Positions 18,388 to 27,200 of a stretch of DNA of 64,000 bases are shown piece by piece; position 1 is the first letter of the stretch; every line of letters starts with the position of its first letter. The position numbers and the translations under genes were made by a program. The notes beneath the pieces were generated by a model, which saw only the letters and a program-made list of their open reading frames with translations, was not told the DNA's origin and ran no database searches. Source of the DNA: Ilyomonas limi (GTDB taxonomy: Bacteria; Bacteroidota; Bacteroidia; Chitinophagales; Chitinophagaceae); contig NZ_SZQL01000007.1 of the NCBI RefSeq assembly GCF_005233845.1, positions 204,701 to 268,700 of the forward strand, written 5' to 3'.

Positions 18388-18807
18388 ATGCAGCTTATCA
18401 ATGCACTTTTACAGGCTAATACTACAGCCGTCGCTACTGCCACCGGCACTGCCGCCGATTATTTCCCTATTGGCATACAACTGCTGTTTGCAATTGGTTT
18501 TGTGGCAGTAATGATTGGCGGCTCGCACCTGCTGGGACCCAAAAGAAGAACAGCCGATAAGCTCGAAAACTTCACCAGTGGTATCGAATCGCACGGCACG
18601 GCGCGTCAGCCTATGGCTATCAAGTATTTTTTAGTTGCCATCTTGTTTGTACTTTTCGATGTGGAAGTGATTTTCTTTTATCCCTATGCAGTCAATTTCC
18701 GCGATTTAGGCTGGCAGGGCTTTGGTGAAGTGTTGCTGTTTGTATCTTTCTTTCTCATTGGCTTCATTTACATCATCAAAAAAGGTGCACTTATTTGGGA
18801 GGATTAG
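18388..18807 (+). CDS. nuoA: NADH-quinone oxidoreductase subunit A
   Basis: A small membrane subunit of respiratory complex I: 139 residues with three membrane helices (about 28-48, 75-95, 105-125). Diagnostic are the loop after helix 1 (KLENFTSGIESHGTARQPM, in place of the usual Y.CG..P) and the buried FLVAILFVLFDVEVIFFYP block with conserved Asp/Glu. The N-terminal 20 residues are Ala/Thr-rich. nuoB does not follow, so this subunit is separated from the rest of complex I, at least to the right. It has its own -7 element. Confidence 0.9.
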   Translation: MQLINALLQANTTAVATATGTAADYFPIGIQLLFAIGFVAVMIGGSHLLGPKRRTADKLENFTSGIESHGTARQPMAIKYFLVAILFVLFDVEVIFFYPYAVNFRDLGWQGFGEVLLFVSFFLIGFIYIIKKGALIWED

Positions 18808-18850
18808 CATCCTTTATACAATTACCCGCCAGTAATATCACCCGTTATCA

Positions 18851-18930
18851 TTTTTCTGGTACGAGCTGTAGTGCTACCATGTAGCTATTGGTGTAGTCTG
18901 TGGCGCTAAAAGCGCCATCACTCACTTCAA
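18851..18930. repeat. Interspersed repeat, copy B
   Basis: ACGAGCTGTAGTGCTACCATG and TTGGTGT match the copy at 7622-7684 with about seven differences in 42 bases. An insert here carries a perfect TGGCGCT-AAA-AGCGCCA hairpin (18901-18917) before the shared CACTCACT block. Confidence 0.55.
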
Positions 18931-18970
18931 CAGTTGAATAACTATACGCTTTTATGCAAGTACGTTTTTT

Positions 18971-19002
18971 CACCACAGAGGCACCTGAGTTATGCACAGA
19001 GG
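18971..19002. repeat. CACAGAGG-type repeat fragment
   Basis: CACCACAGAGGCACCTGAG followed by ATGCACAGAGG. It resembles the repeat at 50504-50541 and a shorter piece at 1988-2014. Confidence 0.45.
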
Positions 19003-19082
19003 ATTTTTCCATTAGCCTCATCGCAAAATATCAGTTATAATCCCCATCTAAAAAATAGTAACTATCGCGACCTTTAGTCAAG

Positions 19083-19090
19083 TAATTTTG
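19083..19090 (+). promoter_or_regulatory. Predicted -7 element of the lactonase gene
   Basis: TAATTTTG fits TAnnTTTG and lies 17 bases before the start codon at 19107; no clear -33 element accompanies it. Confidence 0.35.
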
Positions 19091-19106
19091 GCAAAAGTTT
19101 TTACCT

Positions 19107-19946
19107 ATGCTCACCATAGACGCGCATCAGCATTTTTGGAAGTATAATCCCATACGCGATAGCTGGATGACCGATGAAATGTCTGCTATACGAAAAGATT
19201 TTTTGCCCAATCATTTGCATCATTTGCTAAAAGTCAATGGCATAGATGGCTGTGTGGCTGTACAAGCCGACCAGAGTGAAGAAGAAACAAAATTCCTGTT
19301 GCAAATCGCCAGCGAAAATACCTTCATCAAAGGTGTAGTAGGCTGGGTAAACCTGCAGGCAAGTAATATAGAAGAACGGCTCGAATATTTTTCGCAATTC
19401 AGGTTGGTAAAGGGCTTCCGGCATATTGTGCAAAGCGAGCCGGAAGATGACTTTATGTTGGGCACTAAATTTATGTATGGCATCTCGCTGCTGCACAAAT
19501 ACAACTTTACCTACGATATTCTTATTTATCCCCGACACCTGCCTTATGCCAAAAAGCTGGTTGCCTGTTTTCCGCAGCAACGTTTTGTAATAGACCATAT
19601 TGCCAAGCCCAATATAAAGCTGCAGGATCTGTTGCACTGGAAAAAACACATGATAGAAATTGCAGCTTTTGGCAATGTGTATTGCAAAGTTTCGGGCATG
19701 GTTACCGAAGCAGGCTGGCACACGCATACTTACCAGGATTTTATACCTTACTTAGATGTGATTGTAGATGCCTTTGGGATGGATAGAATTATGTTTGGCT
19801 CCGACTGGCCGGTATGCCTTTTAGCTGCTTCGTACAAAGAGGTACTGAATATTGTACAAGCGTATTTTTCATCGTTCAGCACTGTAGAGCAACAACTGTT
19901 TTTCGGCGGCAATGCCATTTCCTTTTATAACCTTTCTGAAGATTAA
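19107..19946 (+). CDS. Amidohydrolase, L-fuconolactonase-like
   Basis: A 279-residue TIM-barrel hydrolase of the amidohydrolase-2 family. The metal-site motif DAHQHFW is at residues 5-11. Further family blocks are GCVAVQADQSEEET, VGWVNL, RHIVQ, FVIDHIAKP (conserved His) and MFGSDWPV (conserved Asp). This combination is the pattern of L-fucono-1,5-lactonase and related sugar lactonases, which open sugar lactones in oxidative sugar catabolism. The next gene is an altronate-dehydratase homologue, which suggests a short sugar-acid route, though no transporter or regulator is alongside. The exact lactone is not provable from sequence. Confidence 0.8.
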   Translation: MLTIDAHQHFWKYNPIRDSWMTDEMSAIRKDFLPNHLHHLLKVNGIDGCVAVQADQSEEETKFLLQIASENTFIKGVVGWVNLQASNIEERLEYFSQFRLVKGFRHIVQSEPEDDFMLGTKFMYGISLLHKYNFTYDILIYPRHLPYAKKLVACFPQQRFVIDHIAKPNIKLQDLLHWKKHMIEIAAFGNVYCKVSGMVTEAGWHTHTYQDFIPYLDVIVDAFGMDRIMFGSDWPVCLLAASYKEVLNIVQAYFSSFSTVEQQLFFGGNAISFYNLSED

Positions 19947-20195
19947 AACCATTAAACCAATTATTTGCCTCACATTAAACGGCATAAAAAATGCAAAAAG
20001 TAAGAAGATAAAATATCACAAACATCAGGTAAGGCTTGTAAAATATACCCGGCACAAAGGGGTTACATTTGACAGAGAAAAAACGCAAGCTACGCTTTTA
20101 ATGATGCAATATTATTTGCTTCCTATTCATGCCTGCATGTCATAAACCATCTTGAATGTAGCTATAAGCCTCTATTCCTTTTAAGTTGATATCCC

Positions 20196-21833
20196 ATGAA
20201 ACAACGTGTTATTCATATACACCCTAAAGACAATGTGCTGGTTGCACTAGACGATTTAAAGAAATATGAAATCATTGTTTTTAATGATGAAGAGTATTTT
20301 CTGCTGGAAGATATACCTGCCAAGCACAAATTTTTTATGCAAGACCTGCAGCCTGGCGATGAGATAATTATGTACGGTGTGCTCGTGGGAAAAGCAGTAC
20401 AACCTGTACAAAGAGGCGCCCGCATGACTACCGAAAACACACACCATGCAGCAGGCGGTTATGCATACCGTGGTGTGCATTACCAATGGCAGCCCCCCGA
20501 TGTATCGAAGTTTAGAAACCGTACTTTCAACGGCTATTACCGCAGCGATGGAAAGGTGGGCACGGCCAATTACTGGCTGTTTATCCCTACCGTCTTTTGC
20601 GAAAACCGTAACCTCGATGTGATCCGCGAAGCGCTCTACAACGAGCTCGGTTATGCGGTTACTTCCAAGTACAAAGCATTTACGCGGCAACTGGTAGAAG
20701 CGTATGAAGAAGGAGAAGCACTTTCGCCCGATATCGCATTCACCAACAATCATCACCAGGAGCGCTTTTTTAAGAATATAGATGGCATTAAATTTTTAAA
20801 CCATCAGGGCGGTTGTGGCAGCACACGACAAGACTCGGAAGTGCTGGCAAAACTGCTGGCAGCCTACGCCAATCATCCCAATGTGGGTGGCATTACGGTA
20901 CTGAGCCTGGGTTGCCAGCATTTGCAGATGCAGGAGTTATTGGTAGACGTAAAAGCGGCAAATCCTGCATTCGATAAACCTTTGCTCACCTTTGAGCAGC
21001 AGTCCATGCAGAGTGAAGAAACCATGATAAGGCAGGCTATCTATAAAACGTTTATTGGCTTAACAGAATTAAACAAGCAGGAGCGTAAACCCGCTTCTTT
21101 AGATAAATTGGTACTGGGTGTAAAATGTGGTGGCAGCGATGGCTTCAGTGGTATTTCTGCCAACCCGGCGGTAGGCTATTGTGCCGATATGGTTGTTGCT
21201 TTAGGCGGAAAAGTGCTGCTGGCCGAATTTCCTGAACTGTGCGGCGTAGAGCAAAGTATAGTGGATCGTTGTGTGAATGAAGCTGTTGCACAAAAGTTTA
21301 TTCATTTAATGCAAACCTACGATAGTAAGGCACACGCAGCGGGCTCCGGCTTTTACATGAATCCTTCGCCCGGCAACATCAAAGACGGATTAATAACCGA
21401 TGCGATAAAAAGCGCAGGTGCTGCCAAAAAGGGGGGAACCGCACCTGTGAGCGATGTACTCAATTATACCGAGCCGGCCACCAAATCCGGACTTAGTCTT
21501 GTGTGCACGCCCGGCAACGATGTGGAGGCTACTACGGGCAAAACGGCAGCCGGCGCCACACTTATTTTATTTACTACCGGCCTGGGCACGCCTACCGGCA
21601 ACCCTATATGCCCGGTGATAAAAGTGGCAACCAACTCCAAACTTGCCCGACGGATGAGTGATATTATAGATATTAATGCCGGCAGCATTATAGAAGGCAC
21701 CAAAACTATACAGGAAATGGGTGAAGAAATACTGGAATATTGCATAAAAGCGGCGAGCGGCGAAGTGATACCAAAAGCCGTTCAGTTGAACCAGGACGAC
21801 TTTATTCCGTGGTTTAGAGGAGTGTCGTTGTAA
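20196..21833 (+). CDS. uxaA: Altronate dehydratase (UxaA family)
   Basis: A 545-residue single-chain member of the UxaA/GarD family of metal-dependent sugar-acid dehydratases. An SAF domain covers about residues 1-95 (KDNVLVALDDLKKYE, DLQPGDEIIMYG). The catalytic region follows with GGCGSTRQD, KCGGSDGFSG, GGKVLLAEFPELCGVE and the C-terminal TPGNDVEATTGK and GLGTPTGNPI. Conserved Cys residues in the first two motifs are likely metal ligands. It would convert D-altronate (from galacturonate or a related sugar acid) to 2-keto-3-deoxygluconate. About 250 bases separate it from the lactonase; neither uxaB nor uxaC is present here. Confidence 0.88.
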   Translation: MKQRVIHIHPKDNVLVALDDLKKYEIIVFNDEEYFLLEDIPAKHKFFMQDLQPGDEIIMYGVLVGKAVQPVQRGARMTTENTHHAAGGYAYRGVHYQWQPPDVSKFRNRTFNGYYRSDGKVGTANYWLFIPTVFCENRNLDVIREALYNELGYAVTSKYKAFTRQLVEAYEEGEALSPDIAFTNNHHQERFFKNIDGIKFLNHQGGCGSTRQDSEVLAKLLAAYANHPNVGGITVLSLGCQHLQMQELLVDVKAANPAFDKPLLTFEQQSMQSEETMIRQAIYKTFIGLTELNKQERKPASLDKLVLGVKCGGSDGFSGISANPAVGYCADMVVALGGKVLLAEFPELCGVEQSIVDRCVNEAVAQKFIHLMQTYDSKAHAAGSGFYMNPSPGNIKDGLITDAIKSAGAAKKGGTAPVSDVLNYTEPATKSGLSLVCTPGNDVEATTGKTAAGATLILFTTGLGTPTGNPICPVIKVATNSKLARRMSDIIDINAGSIIEGTKTIQEMGEEILEYCIKAASGEVIPKAVQLNQDDFIPWFRGVSL

Positions 21834-22012
21834 TGATCAGAAAATGAGCCTGGAAAATATTTTTAGCAATAAAACTTATTTTGGCTATAAGACGAATTAG
21901 CTAATAACTGGTTAGATTTTAGGCAATGAAAATATTGTTGGATGCTAACTGTGTCGGTGACTGAACCATACAGGTTACGTTTGCACCACTCAATCACTTC
22001 ATTGTATCAGCT

Positions 22013-22082
22013 ATACGCCGCAGGCAGCATATATGTATGCTATTAAGTAGCAGCCTTTACATAATTTCTGCCTGCGGCGTAT
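22013..22082. repeat. Long perfect inverted repeat between convergent genes
   Basis: Arms ATACGCCGCAGGCAG (22013-22027) and CTGCCTGCGGCGTAT (22068-22082) pair perfectly over 15 bases. The loop holds a smaller palindrome, GCATATATGTATGC. It lies between uxaA and the leftward beta-barrel gene and could act as a bidirectional terminator, but no T-run follows the arms. Confidence 0.6.
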
Positions 22083-22104
22083 GGCTCACAACTTGCAGCT
22101 TAAT

Positions 22105-23010
22105 TTACCAACTGCTAAAACGTAAGCCCACTGCATAAGGATATTGTTTTAAATCGTGCCCGTGCAGCGGATTGATGCTGTACGAACCATATAATCGTAC
22201 TGGTCCTATACCCAATTCGGCTACATAAGCAAAGCGCCATTTATTAAGGTCAAAATCGCCACGTGTTTTTTGTTTTCCGCGCTCATCACTTATTTGCTTC
22301 GTATGGCTGCCTACAAGATAGCCGGCACTTGCACCAAAGCTTATCGTAAGCCGTTTTTTATCTGGCCAAGGATTAATATTTATCATCAATGGAGCGGTAA
22401 TATAGCCTGCATACAATTTATCCTTTGAAAATTCTACCGTATCGCGATATACATAAGCCGGCGTTTTATTGTAACTAATATCATTCTCATAGCGGAAGTT
22501 GAACATTTCTAATCCTAAACCATATTTCAGGTTTAAAGCATTCTTTGCAATATTCAACCGTTGCGTCACCACCCAAATATTTACGTTGGACGATTTGGTG
22601 CGCAGTTTAAAATCGCTTTTACCAAAAGGCTTTGCATCTCCGCTGGCTCTATGCAAATAGTCGCTGCTGTTGGCTTCCGCATAGTTGGTTTTATCATTTA
22701 TATTGGCAAAGCCCAGATCAAATACCAGCCAGTTAGTGGTAAAAGTGTTGTGCCTGGAGTAATAATTAGAATCATAATCGTGCGGACTCGTAAGAACAAC
22801 AATCATGCGATGTTTCCCGTTGGTTTCTTCACTATTGGCACCTCTGTTTCTACTTTGCTTTACAATTATAAAATTGCCCACCCGCAAAGTATCTGGGCCG
22901 CCCCTGCCGGTAGTATCAGCCACTGCATTATACGAGCTATCGGTGGTAGTTTGTGCAAAGGTGCCCGCAGCAAGCAGCATAGCTGCCAGCGCCATAAAAG
23001 TTCTCTTCAT
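22105..23010 (-). CDS. Outer-membrane beta-barrel protein
   Basis: A 301-residue exported protein; I start at the ATG at 23010, which gives a clean signal peptide (MKRTFMALAAMLLAAGTFAQ). The mature N-terminus is Thr/Asp-rich and probably unstructured to about residue 75. The rest is alternating amphipathic strands (NWLVFDLGFANIN, LNLKYGLGLEMFNFRYEN, LTISFGASAGYLVG) and ends in an aromatic residue (RFSSW), as barrel proteins do. It is the third gene behind the ECF sigma factor and anti-sigma genes, so it is a plausible envelope target or sensor of that system. Substrate or partner unknown. Confidence 0.75.
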   Translation of the reverse strand: MKRTFMALAAMLLAAGTFAQTTTDSSYNAVADTTGRGGPDTLRVGNFIIVKQSRNRGANSEETNGKHRMIVVLTSPHDYDSNYYSRHNTFTTNWLVFDLGFANINDKTNYAEANSSDYLHRASGDAKPFGKSDFKLRTKSSNVNIWVVTQRLNIAKNALNLKYGLGLEMFNFRYENDISYNKTPAYVYRDTVEFSKDKLYAGYITAPLMININPWPDKKRLTISFGASAGYLVGSHTKQISDERGKQKTRGDFDLNKWRFAYVAELGIGPVRLYGSYSINPLHGHDLKQYPYAVGLRFSSW

Positions 23011-23083
23011 AATATGGTTGATTTGAAAAAATGTGTACAATGTATGTGTTGAATGTTGTAAAAATAACAGTCAACAACTATTC

Positions 23084-24160
23084 CTAAAGGTTCTGTTCTT
23101 TTGCTTTGCCGCCCAGCAGGTGCGTTGCTTTCTTTAATAAACCATTTACTTTATTTTTATTCAACTGCAACGAACCTACATACAATATCCGGTCATCTTC
23201 CTCTGTATTCAATTCTTTATACACAGCGGGTTTTGTTGTTGTATAATCGTTGGATGTATATGCCACGGTTGATGTAACCGCATTTTCATCTACCTCTTCC
23301 AACGGCTTCAATACAGTTGGTTGCTTTTGTTTAGGCGTGGTGCTGTTATTTGCAACCAATTCTTCCGGCGCAGGTGGTGCAGGTTGCTTTATAGGCAGCG
23401 GTTCAATCTGCGCAACTACTATTTGTTCCGTTTCCTGTTGTTTCGTATCGGGCAATACAGTTGATTTACCAGTGTTTACAGTTGATTTCGCCGGCGCACT
23501 TACACTTTGCTTTACTTCATTTTTTGCAACAACAATATTATTATCATTGCTTTTCTTTTCGGGCAAAACCACATTCGGTTCTTTTTCTAATGCTGTATTT
23601 TTTTCAACAGGTTGATGTTGAATAGGCTGCGTATTAACTGCCACCTGCGGCTGCGGATCGTTGTTTATCAAATAATTTCCTGTCAATATTATCACACCCA
23701 TTATTGCTGCTGCAACTGCCATTCTTGTAATATACAGCGGAATAATCCTTTTAGCAGGTTGCTTATACAACCTATGCTTATCAGGACATGCTATAACTTC
23801 AGGCGTAAGCTTTGCCTGCTGCAGCAGTAAAAACGCTTCCTGCAATTGCGGATGCTGCAATACAAATTGCTCTACCACAGCTTCTTCATTTACAGATAAT
23901 TCCTTATCGGTATGCAGTAAAAAATATTCTTCGTAATTACTACTATTTATACTGCTGCCTGTTGTTTTATATAAAGCGTTTTTATTACTATATACAATGG
24001 CATCTTCCAATGGCAACTTAGCTTCCCGCAACATATTCAGTTCTGCTGCAAGGTGCGGGTGCTGAAGCACAAAAGTTTCTACCGCTTCGCATTGTTCTTT
24101 GCTCAGTTCATTATCTATGTACAGTAGAAAATATTCTTCGTAATTGCTTAAGTTAATCAT
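23084..24160 (-). CDS. Anti-sigma factor-like membrane protein with a duplicated N-terminal domain
   Basis: A 358-residue protein with one membrane helix at about 145-165 (MAVAAAIMGVIILTGNYLI). The cytoplasmic part holds two tandem copies of a roughly 65-residue domain: NYEEYFLLYIDNELS...FVLQHPHL and NYEEYFLLHTDKELS...FVLQHPQL. Each resembles the sigma-binding end of Bacteroidota anti-sigma factors. Beyond the helix is a long Pro/Gln/Thr-rich periplasmic region. It starts 23 bases after the ECF sigma factor stop, which supports an anti-sigma role. The duplication is unusual; family members I know carry one copy. Confidence 0.75.
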   Translation of the reverse strand: MINLSNYEEYFLLYIDNELSKEQCEAVETFVLQHPHLAAELNMLREAKLPLEDAIVYSNKNALYKTTGSSINSSNYEEYFLLHTDKELSVNEEAVVEQFVLQHPQLQEAFLLLQQAKLTPEVIACPDKHRLYKQPAKRIIPLYITRMAVAAAIMGVIILTGNYLINNDPQPQVAVNTQPIQHQPVEKNTALEKEPNVVLPEKKSNDNNIVVAKNEVKQSVSAPAKSTVNTGKSTVLPDTKQQETEQIVVAQIEPLPIKQPAPPAPEELVANNSTTPKQKQPTVLKPLEEVDENAVTSTVAYTSNDYTTTKPAVYKELNTEEDDRILYVGSLQLNKNKVNGLLKKATHLLGGKAKEQNL

Positions 24161-24183
24161 CGTGCTACCTCGTTTTATTGTTC

Positions 24184-24672
24184 TTACAGTACATGTTCTT
24201 TACTCACTAAATAACTTTTCAATATAAGCCTTGCCCGGTGCAGATACACCTTCACCTGGCTTTCGTTCAGGCTCATAATCTTTCCTATTTCTTCGTAACT
24301 ATATCCTTCATAATCCTTCAGCATCACCAGGCTTCGCTGTGTTTCGCTCAATCTGTTCAATGCCTCATTCAATATTTTTTTTGTATCACTGCTTACCGGT
24401 TGATGCGTAGCCTGCGTATCGCCGCCAAAACTCTCCTTGTACTCCACCCGTTTGTTCTTGCGCAAATGATCAATCATCTGGTTGTATGCTACCGTAAATA
24501 AGTACGATTTACTTTTAGCATATTCCACCATATCCCTGTTTCGCCACAGCTTTTCGTATGCCGTTTGCACCACGTCTCTTGCATCTTCCTCGTGCCGCAG
24601 ATTTTTTACAATAAACCGGTACACATTATCTGCATACAGGCTTACACATTCATTATATTCTTTGTCGGTCAT
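24184..24672 (-). CDS. ECF-type RNA polymerase sigma factor
   Basis: A 162-residue ECF sigma factor. Region 2 is at about residues 10-78 (DARDVVQTAYEKLWRNRD and SYLFTVAYNQMIDHLRKN, the -10 recognition helix). Region 4 is at about 105-155 (LNRLSETQRSLVMLKDYEGYSYEEIGKIM and VKVYLHRARL, the -35 helix-turn-helix). No C-terminal extension. The next gene downstream encodes a membrane anti-sigma candidate and the third a beta-barrel, which together look like a cell-envelope-sensing regulon controlled from this operon. The target promoters cannot be read here. Confidence 0.88.
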   Translation of the reverse strand: MTDKEYNECVSLYADNVYRFIVKNLRHEEDARDVVQTAYEKLWRNRDMVEYAKSKSYLFTVAYNQMIDHLRKNKRVEYKESFGGDTQATHQPVSSDTKKILNEALNRLSETQRSLVMLKDYEGYSYEEIGKIMSLNESQVKVYLHRARLILKSYLVSKEHVL

Positions 24673-24961
24673 AAACAGGTGTGGGTAGTACAGGTTTTAA
24701 AATAATACGTTTGATGGCATTTTTTGTTACAGCTTTATTCAAAATTTATTCAGGTTTTACTTTAAAATCACGAAGTGTTCTTTATAATTCCTTTGTAATC
24801 CTTTACTCACACAACAGTAGCTTAAAAAAACAAAATTATTCAATACAAGTATATAATGGCGGTATTTGGTACAGGCGAAACGACGTGCGGATAGCTGGCG
24901 TAATGCTGTTTTACTTACTAAAATAACAATATATTTTGGGCTGTTGTTCGTTAATTTGAGA

Positions 24962-25726
24962 ATGGAATATTTTGTAAAAGAAAATTCTGTAGTACGCACC
25001 ATTTGGGGCAGCAGCGATATTATTATGTTCATTTTTGCGGGAGCCGCTGCCGAGTTTGCCCTGAACAAGGCCGTGGACTGGCTCTATTTTACCGGACGCT
25101 TGCCAGCCGACCCATTGGGCAGGCTGTTTTCTACCGTGGCGTACGCAAAACTGATTGTTTTTTCGGAGAAAGAAAAAGCACATGCGGTAATAGATAAAAT
25201 GGCATACATCCATTCTGCTGTAGAAGCCAGGCGCGAAATGAAAATTCCTGATTGGGCATACCGCGATGTATTGTTTATGCTGATAGATTATTCAATACGT
25301 GCTTTTGAGGTAATGCAGCGAAAATTAACCAACGAAGAAAAAGCTGAAATATTTGATACTTTTTACAGAGTGGGCGCACGCATGGGCGTAAAAGATTTGC
25401 CTGCAACCTTACCGGCCTGGCTCCTCATGCGCGAAGATCATTTAAACAATCATTTGGCTTACAGTCACTTCACTACAGATTTATTTAATCAATATAAAAA
25501 GCATTTGGGCTCATTTCGTTTTTTCTTGCTGAAAGAAGGGCAAGCTTTGGTAGTACCGCCGCAGGTAAAAAAGTTACTGCACCTGAAGAACTTTTCCTTG
25601 TTGTCGCCTATTGTAGCAATTTACAAGTTTTTCCGCCTGTTTAGGTTAGACTGGTTCTTAAAGAGCCTGGTGCTGCCGCCCGCTTATAAGGCGCAGATAA
25701 AAGCATTGGATGCAGCGAACTTGTGA
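24962..25726 (+). CDS. MpaB/DUF2236-family oxygenase-like protein
   Basis: A 254-residue cytoplasmic protein of the oxygenase MpaB (DUF2236) family, whose characterised relatives use a haem or metal to oxidise lipophilic substrates. I start at ATG 24962 (MEYFVKENSVVR); an upstream in-frame start at 24866 adds 32 poorly fitting residues. Family blocks seen: VRTIWGSSDIIMFIFAGAAAE, GRLFSTVAYAKLIVF, DWAYRDVLFMLIDY and RVGARMGV. The substrate is unknown. It is transcribed away from the ECF sigma factor gene and followed after 140 bases by a flavoprotein gene on the same strand. Confidence 0.75.
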   Translation: MEYFVKENSVVRTIWGSSDIIMFIFAGAAAEFALNKAVDWLYFTGRLPADPLGRLFSTVAYAKLIVFSEKEKAHAVIDKMAYIHSAVEARREMKIPDWAYRDVLFMLIDYSIRAFEVMQRKLTNEEKAEIFDTFYRVGARMGVKDLPATLPAWLLMREDHLNNHLAYSHFTTDLFNQYKKHLGSFRFFLLKEGQALVVPPQVKKLLHLKNFSLLSPIVAIYKFFRLFRLDWFLKSLVLPPAYKAQIKALDAANL

Positions 25727-25867
25727 ATGGTGAACCTGCCCGTTGGCAGACAGGTTGTCAATTGTGAATAATAGTCCAAAGTGTTTTTATACTTGTAATT
25801 CCTTATTCCTAATTGTCCATTCACAACTGACTATTCTCAACAAAATATTGCGTTTCTTAGCAGCCGT

Positions 25868-26926
25868 ATGCAGGTTGATTATATTATTCTCGGGCAAGGC
25901 ATTAGCGGCACTTTTTTGAGTTATTATTTGCAGCAGCAGGGCAAAACCGTACTGGTGATAGATACGCCACAGTCCTATACTGCCAGTAAAATTGCCAGCG
26001 GCGTCATTAATCCGGTTACCGGCAGGCGTATCGTAAAAACATGGCTGATAGATGAACTGTTGCCTTTTTGCTGGAGTGCTTATACTGAAATTGGGAATCT
26101 GCTTGCCGTATCGCTTATCAGGCAGTGCAATGTATTAGATTTTCATGCCACGCCGCAAATGCAGGAGGCCTTTGCCAGCCGTATAGCAGAAGATGCTTCT
26201 TTATTATGCGTACGTGGTGATAAAGCGTATTGGCAGCAATACTTCCGTTTTAATTATGGTATTGGAGAAGTAAATCCTTGCTGGCTGGTAGATTTACAAA
26301 CGTTATTACCGCATTGGCGGCAATATTTAATGGCACACAATGCCTTATTGGAAGATTATTTTGATTGGAAACAATGCGAAATAGCAGAAGAGAAAGTGCA
26401 GTATAAAAATATTACTGCTTCAAAAATTCTTTGCTGCGAAGGAGTTGGCGGCGCCCGTAATCCGTATTTTCAACTTTTACCTTTTGCGCTTAATAAAGGA
26501 GATGCAATTATTGCGCATATACCCAACTTACCTGCTACCAACATATACAAGCAGGGCATTAGCATTGTTCCCTGGAATGAAAAAGACGTCTTTTGGATTG
26601 GCTCTACTTACGATTGGAATTATGCCGATGTGCAGCCTACGGCGGCGTTTAAAAGCAAAGTAGAAGCCCAGCTTGATTATTGGTTGAAACTGCCATACAC
26701 ACTCACCGATCATTTTGCAGCAGAACGGCCGGCAAATGTAGAGCGCAGGCCATTTGTTGGTCTGCATCCCGTGCATTCTGCCGTTGGTATTTTAAATGGT
26801 ATGGGTACCAAAGGCTGCTCACTGGCACCTTATTTTGCGCACCAGCTTACGGCTTATTTGGTGGATGGTTTGCCTATTGAACCGCTTGCCAATGTGCAAC
26901 GTTTTACACAGGTGCTTAGCCGCTGA
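25868..26926 (+). CDS. FAD-dependent oxidoreductase (DAO family)
   Basis: A 352-residue flavoprotein of the D-amino-acid-oxidase/MnmC fold. The FAD dinucleotide motif GQGISG is at residues 9-14, with the acidic end of strand two in VLVIDTP. SGVINPVTGRRIVKTW is the substrate-loop block shared by these Bacteroidota proteins, and GILNGMGTKGCSLAPYFA is the C-terminal FAD contact. I see no signal peptide. The substrate is unknown; family members oxidise amines or amino acids. It stands alone, with small repeats of the ATTGTCAATTG type in the gap before it. Confidence 0.78.
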   Translation: MQVDYIILGQGISGTFLSYYLQQQGKTVLVIDTPQSYTASKIASGVINPVTGRRIVKTWLIDELLPFCWSAYTEIGNLLAVSLIRQCNVLDFHATPQMQEAFASRIAEDASLLCVRGDKAYWQQYFRFNYGIGEVNPCWLVDLQTLLPHWRQYLMAHNALLEDYFDWKQCEIAEEKVQYKNITASKILCCEGVGGARNPYFQLLPFALNKGDAIIAHIPNLPATNIYKQGISIVPWNEKDVFWIGSTYDWNYADVQPTAAFKSKVEAQLDYWLKLPYTLTDHFAAERPANVERRPFVGLHPVHSAVGILNGMGTKGCSLAPYFAHQLTAYLVDGLPIEPLANVQRFTQVLSR

Positions 26927-27200
26927 TGCCTTATAACTTTCAATTTATAGTACACACCATTTTCTAATGAATAATATGATGTATGCTTAGCTCTAAGCTG
27001 GCAGCTCACGGCTTCAGCTTACAACTTATTACTTGAAGCTTGTAGCTTTTGTATAAACTAACCTGCTTAAGCCCAGTGTTTTCCTGTATCCATCCATTTT
27101 TATTCAACGCAAAGTTTTCCACATCGGTTTTGCTTGAATAAACCAGTAATTAAAGGCATTACATTTGCTAATATTTTTAGCATAAACCAACTACTATTTT

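Noticed and set aside
19912..20145. Open frame of 77 codons after the lactonase gene
   Set aside because: Overlaps the lactonase end in another frame, has Lys-rich composition without domain or signal, and no ribosome-binding site.
26970..27050. AGCTT-rich sequence as a regulatory repeat
   Set aside because: Loose AGCT-type pieces without fixed spacing; similar scraps near 2085 and 22081. Too weak to call a site.
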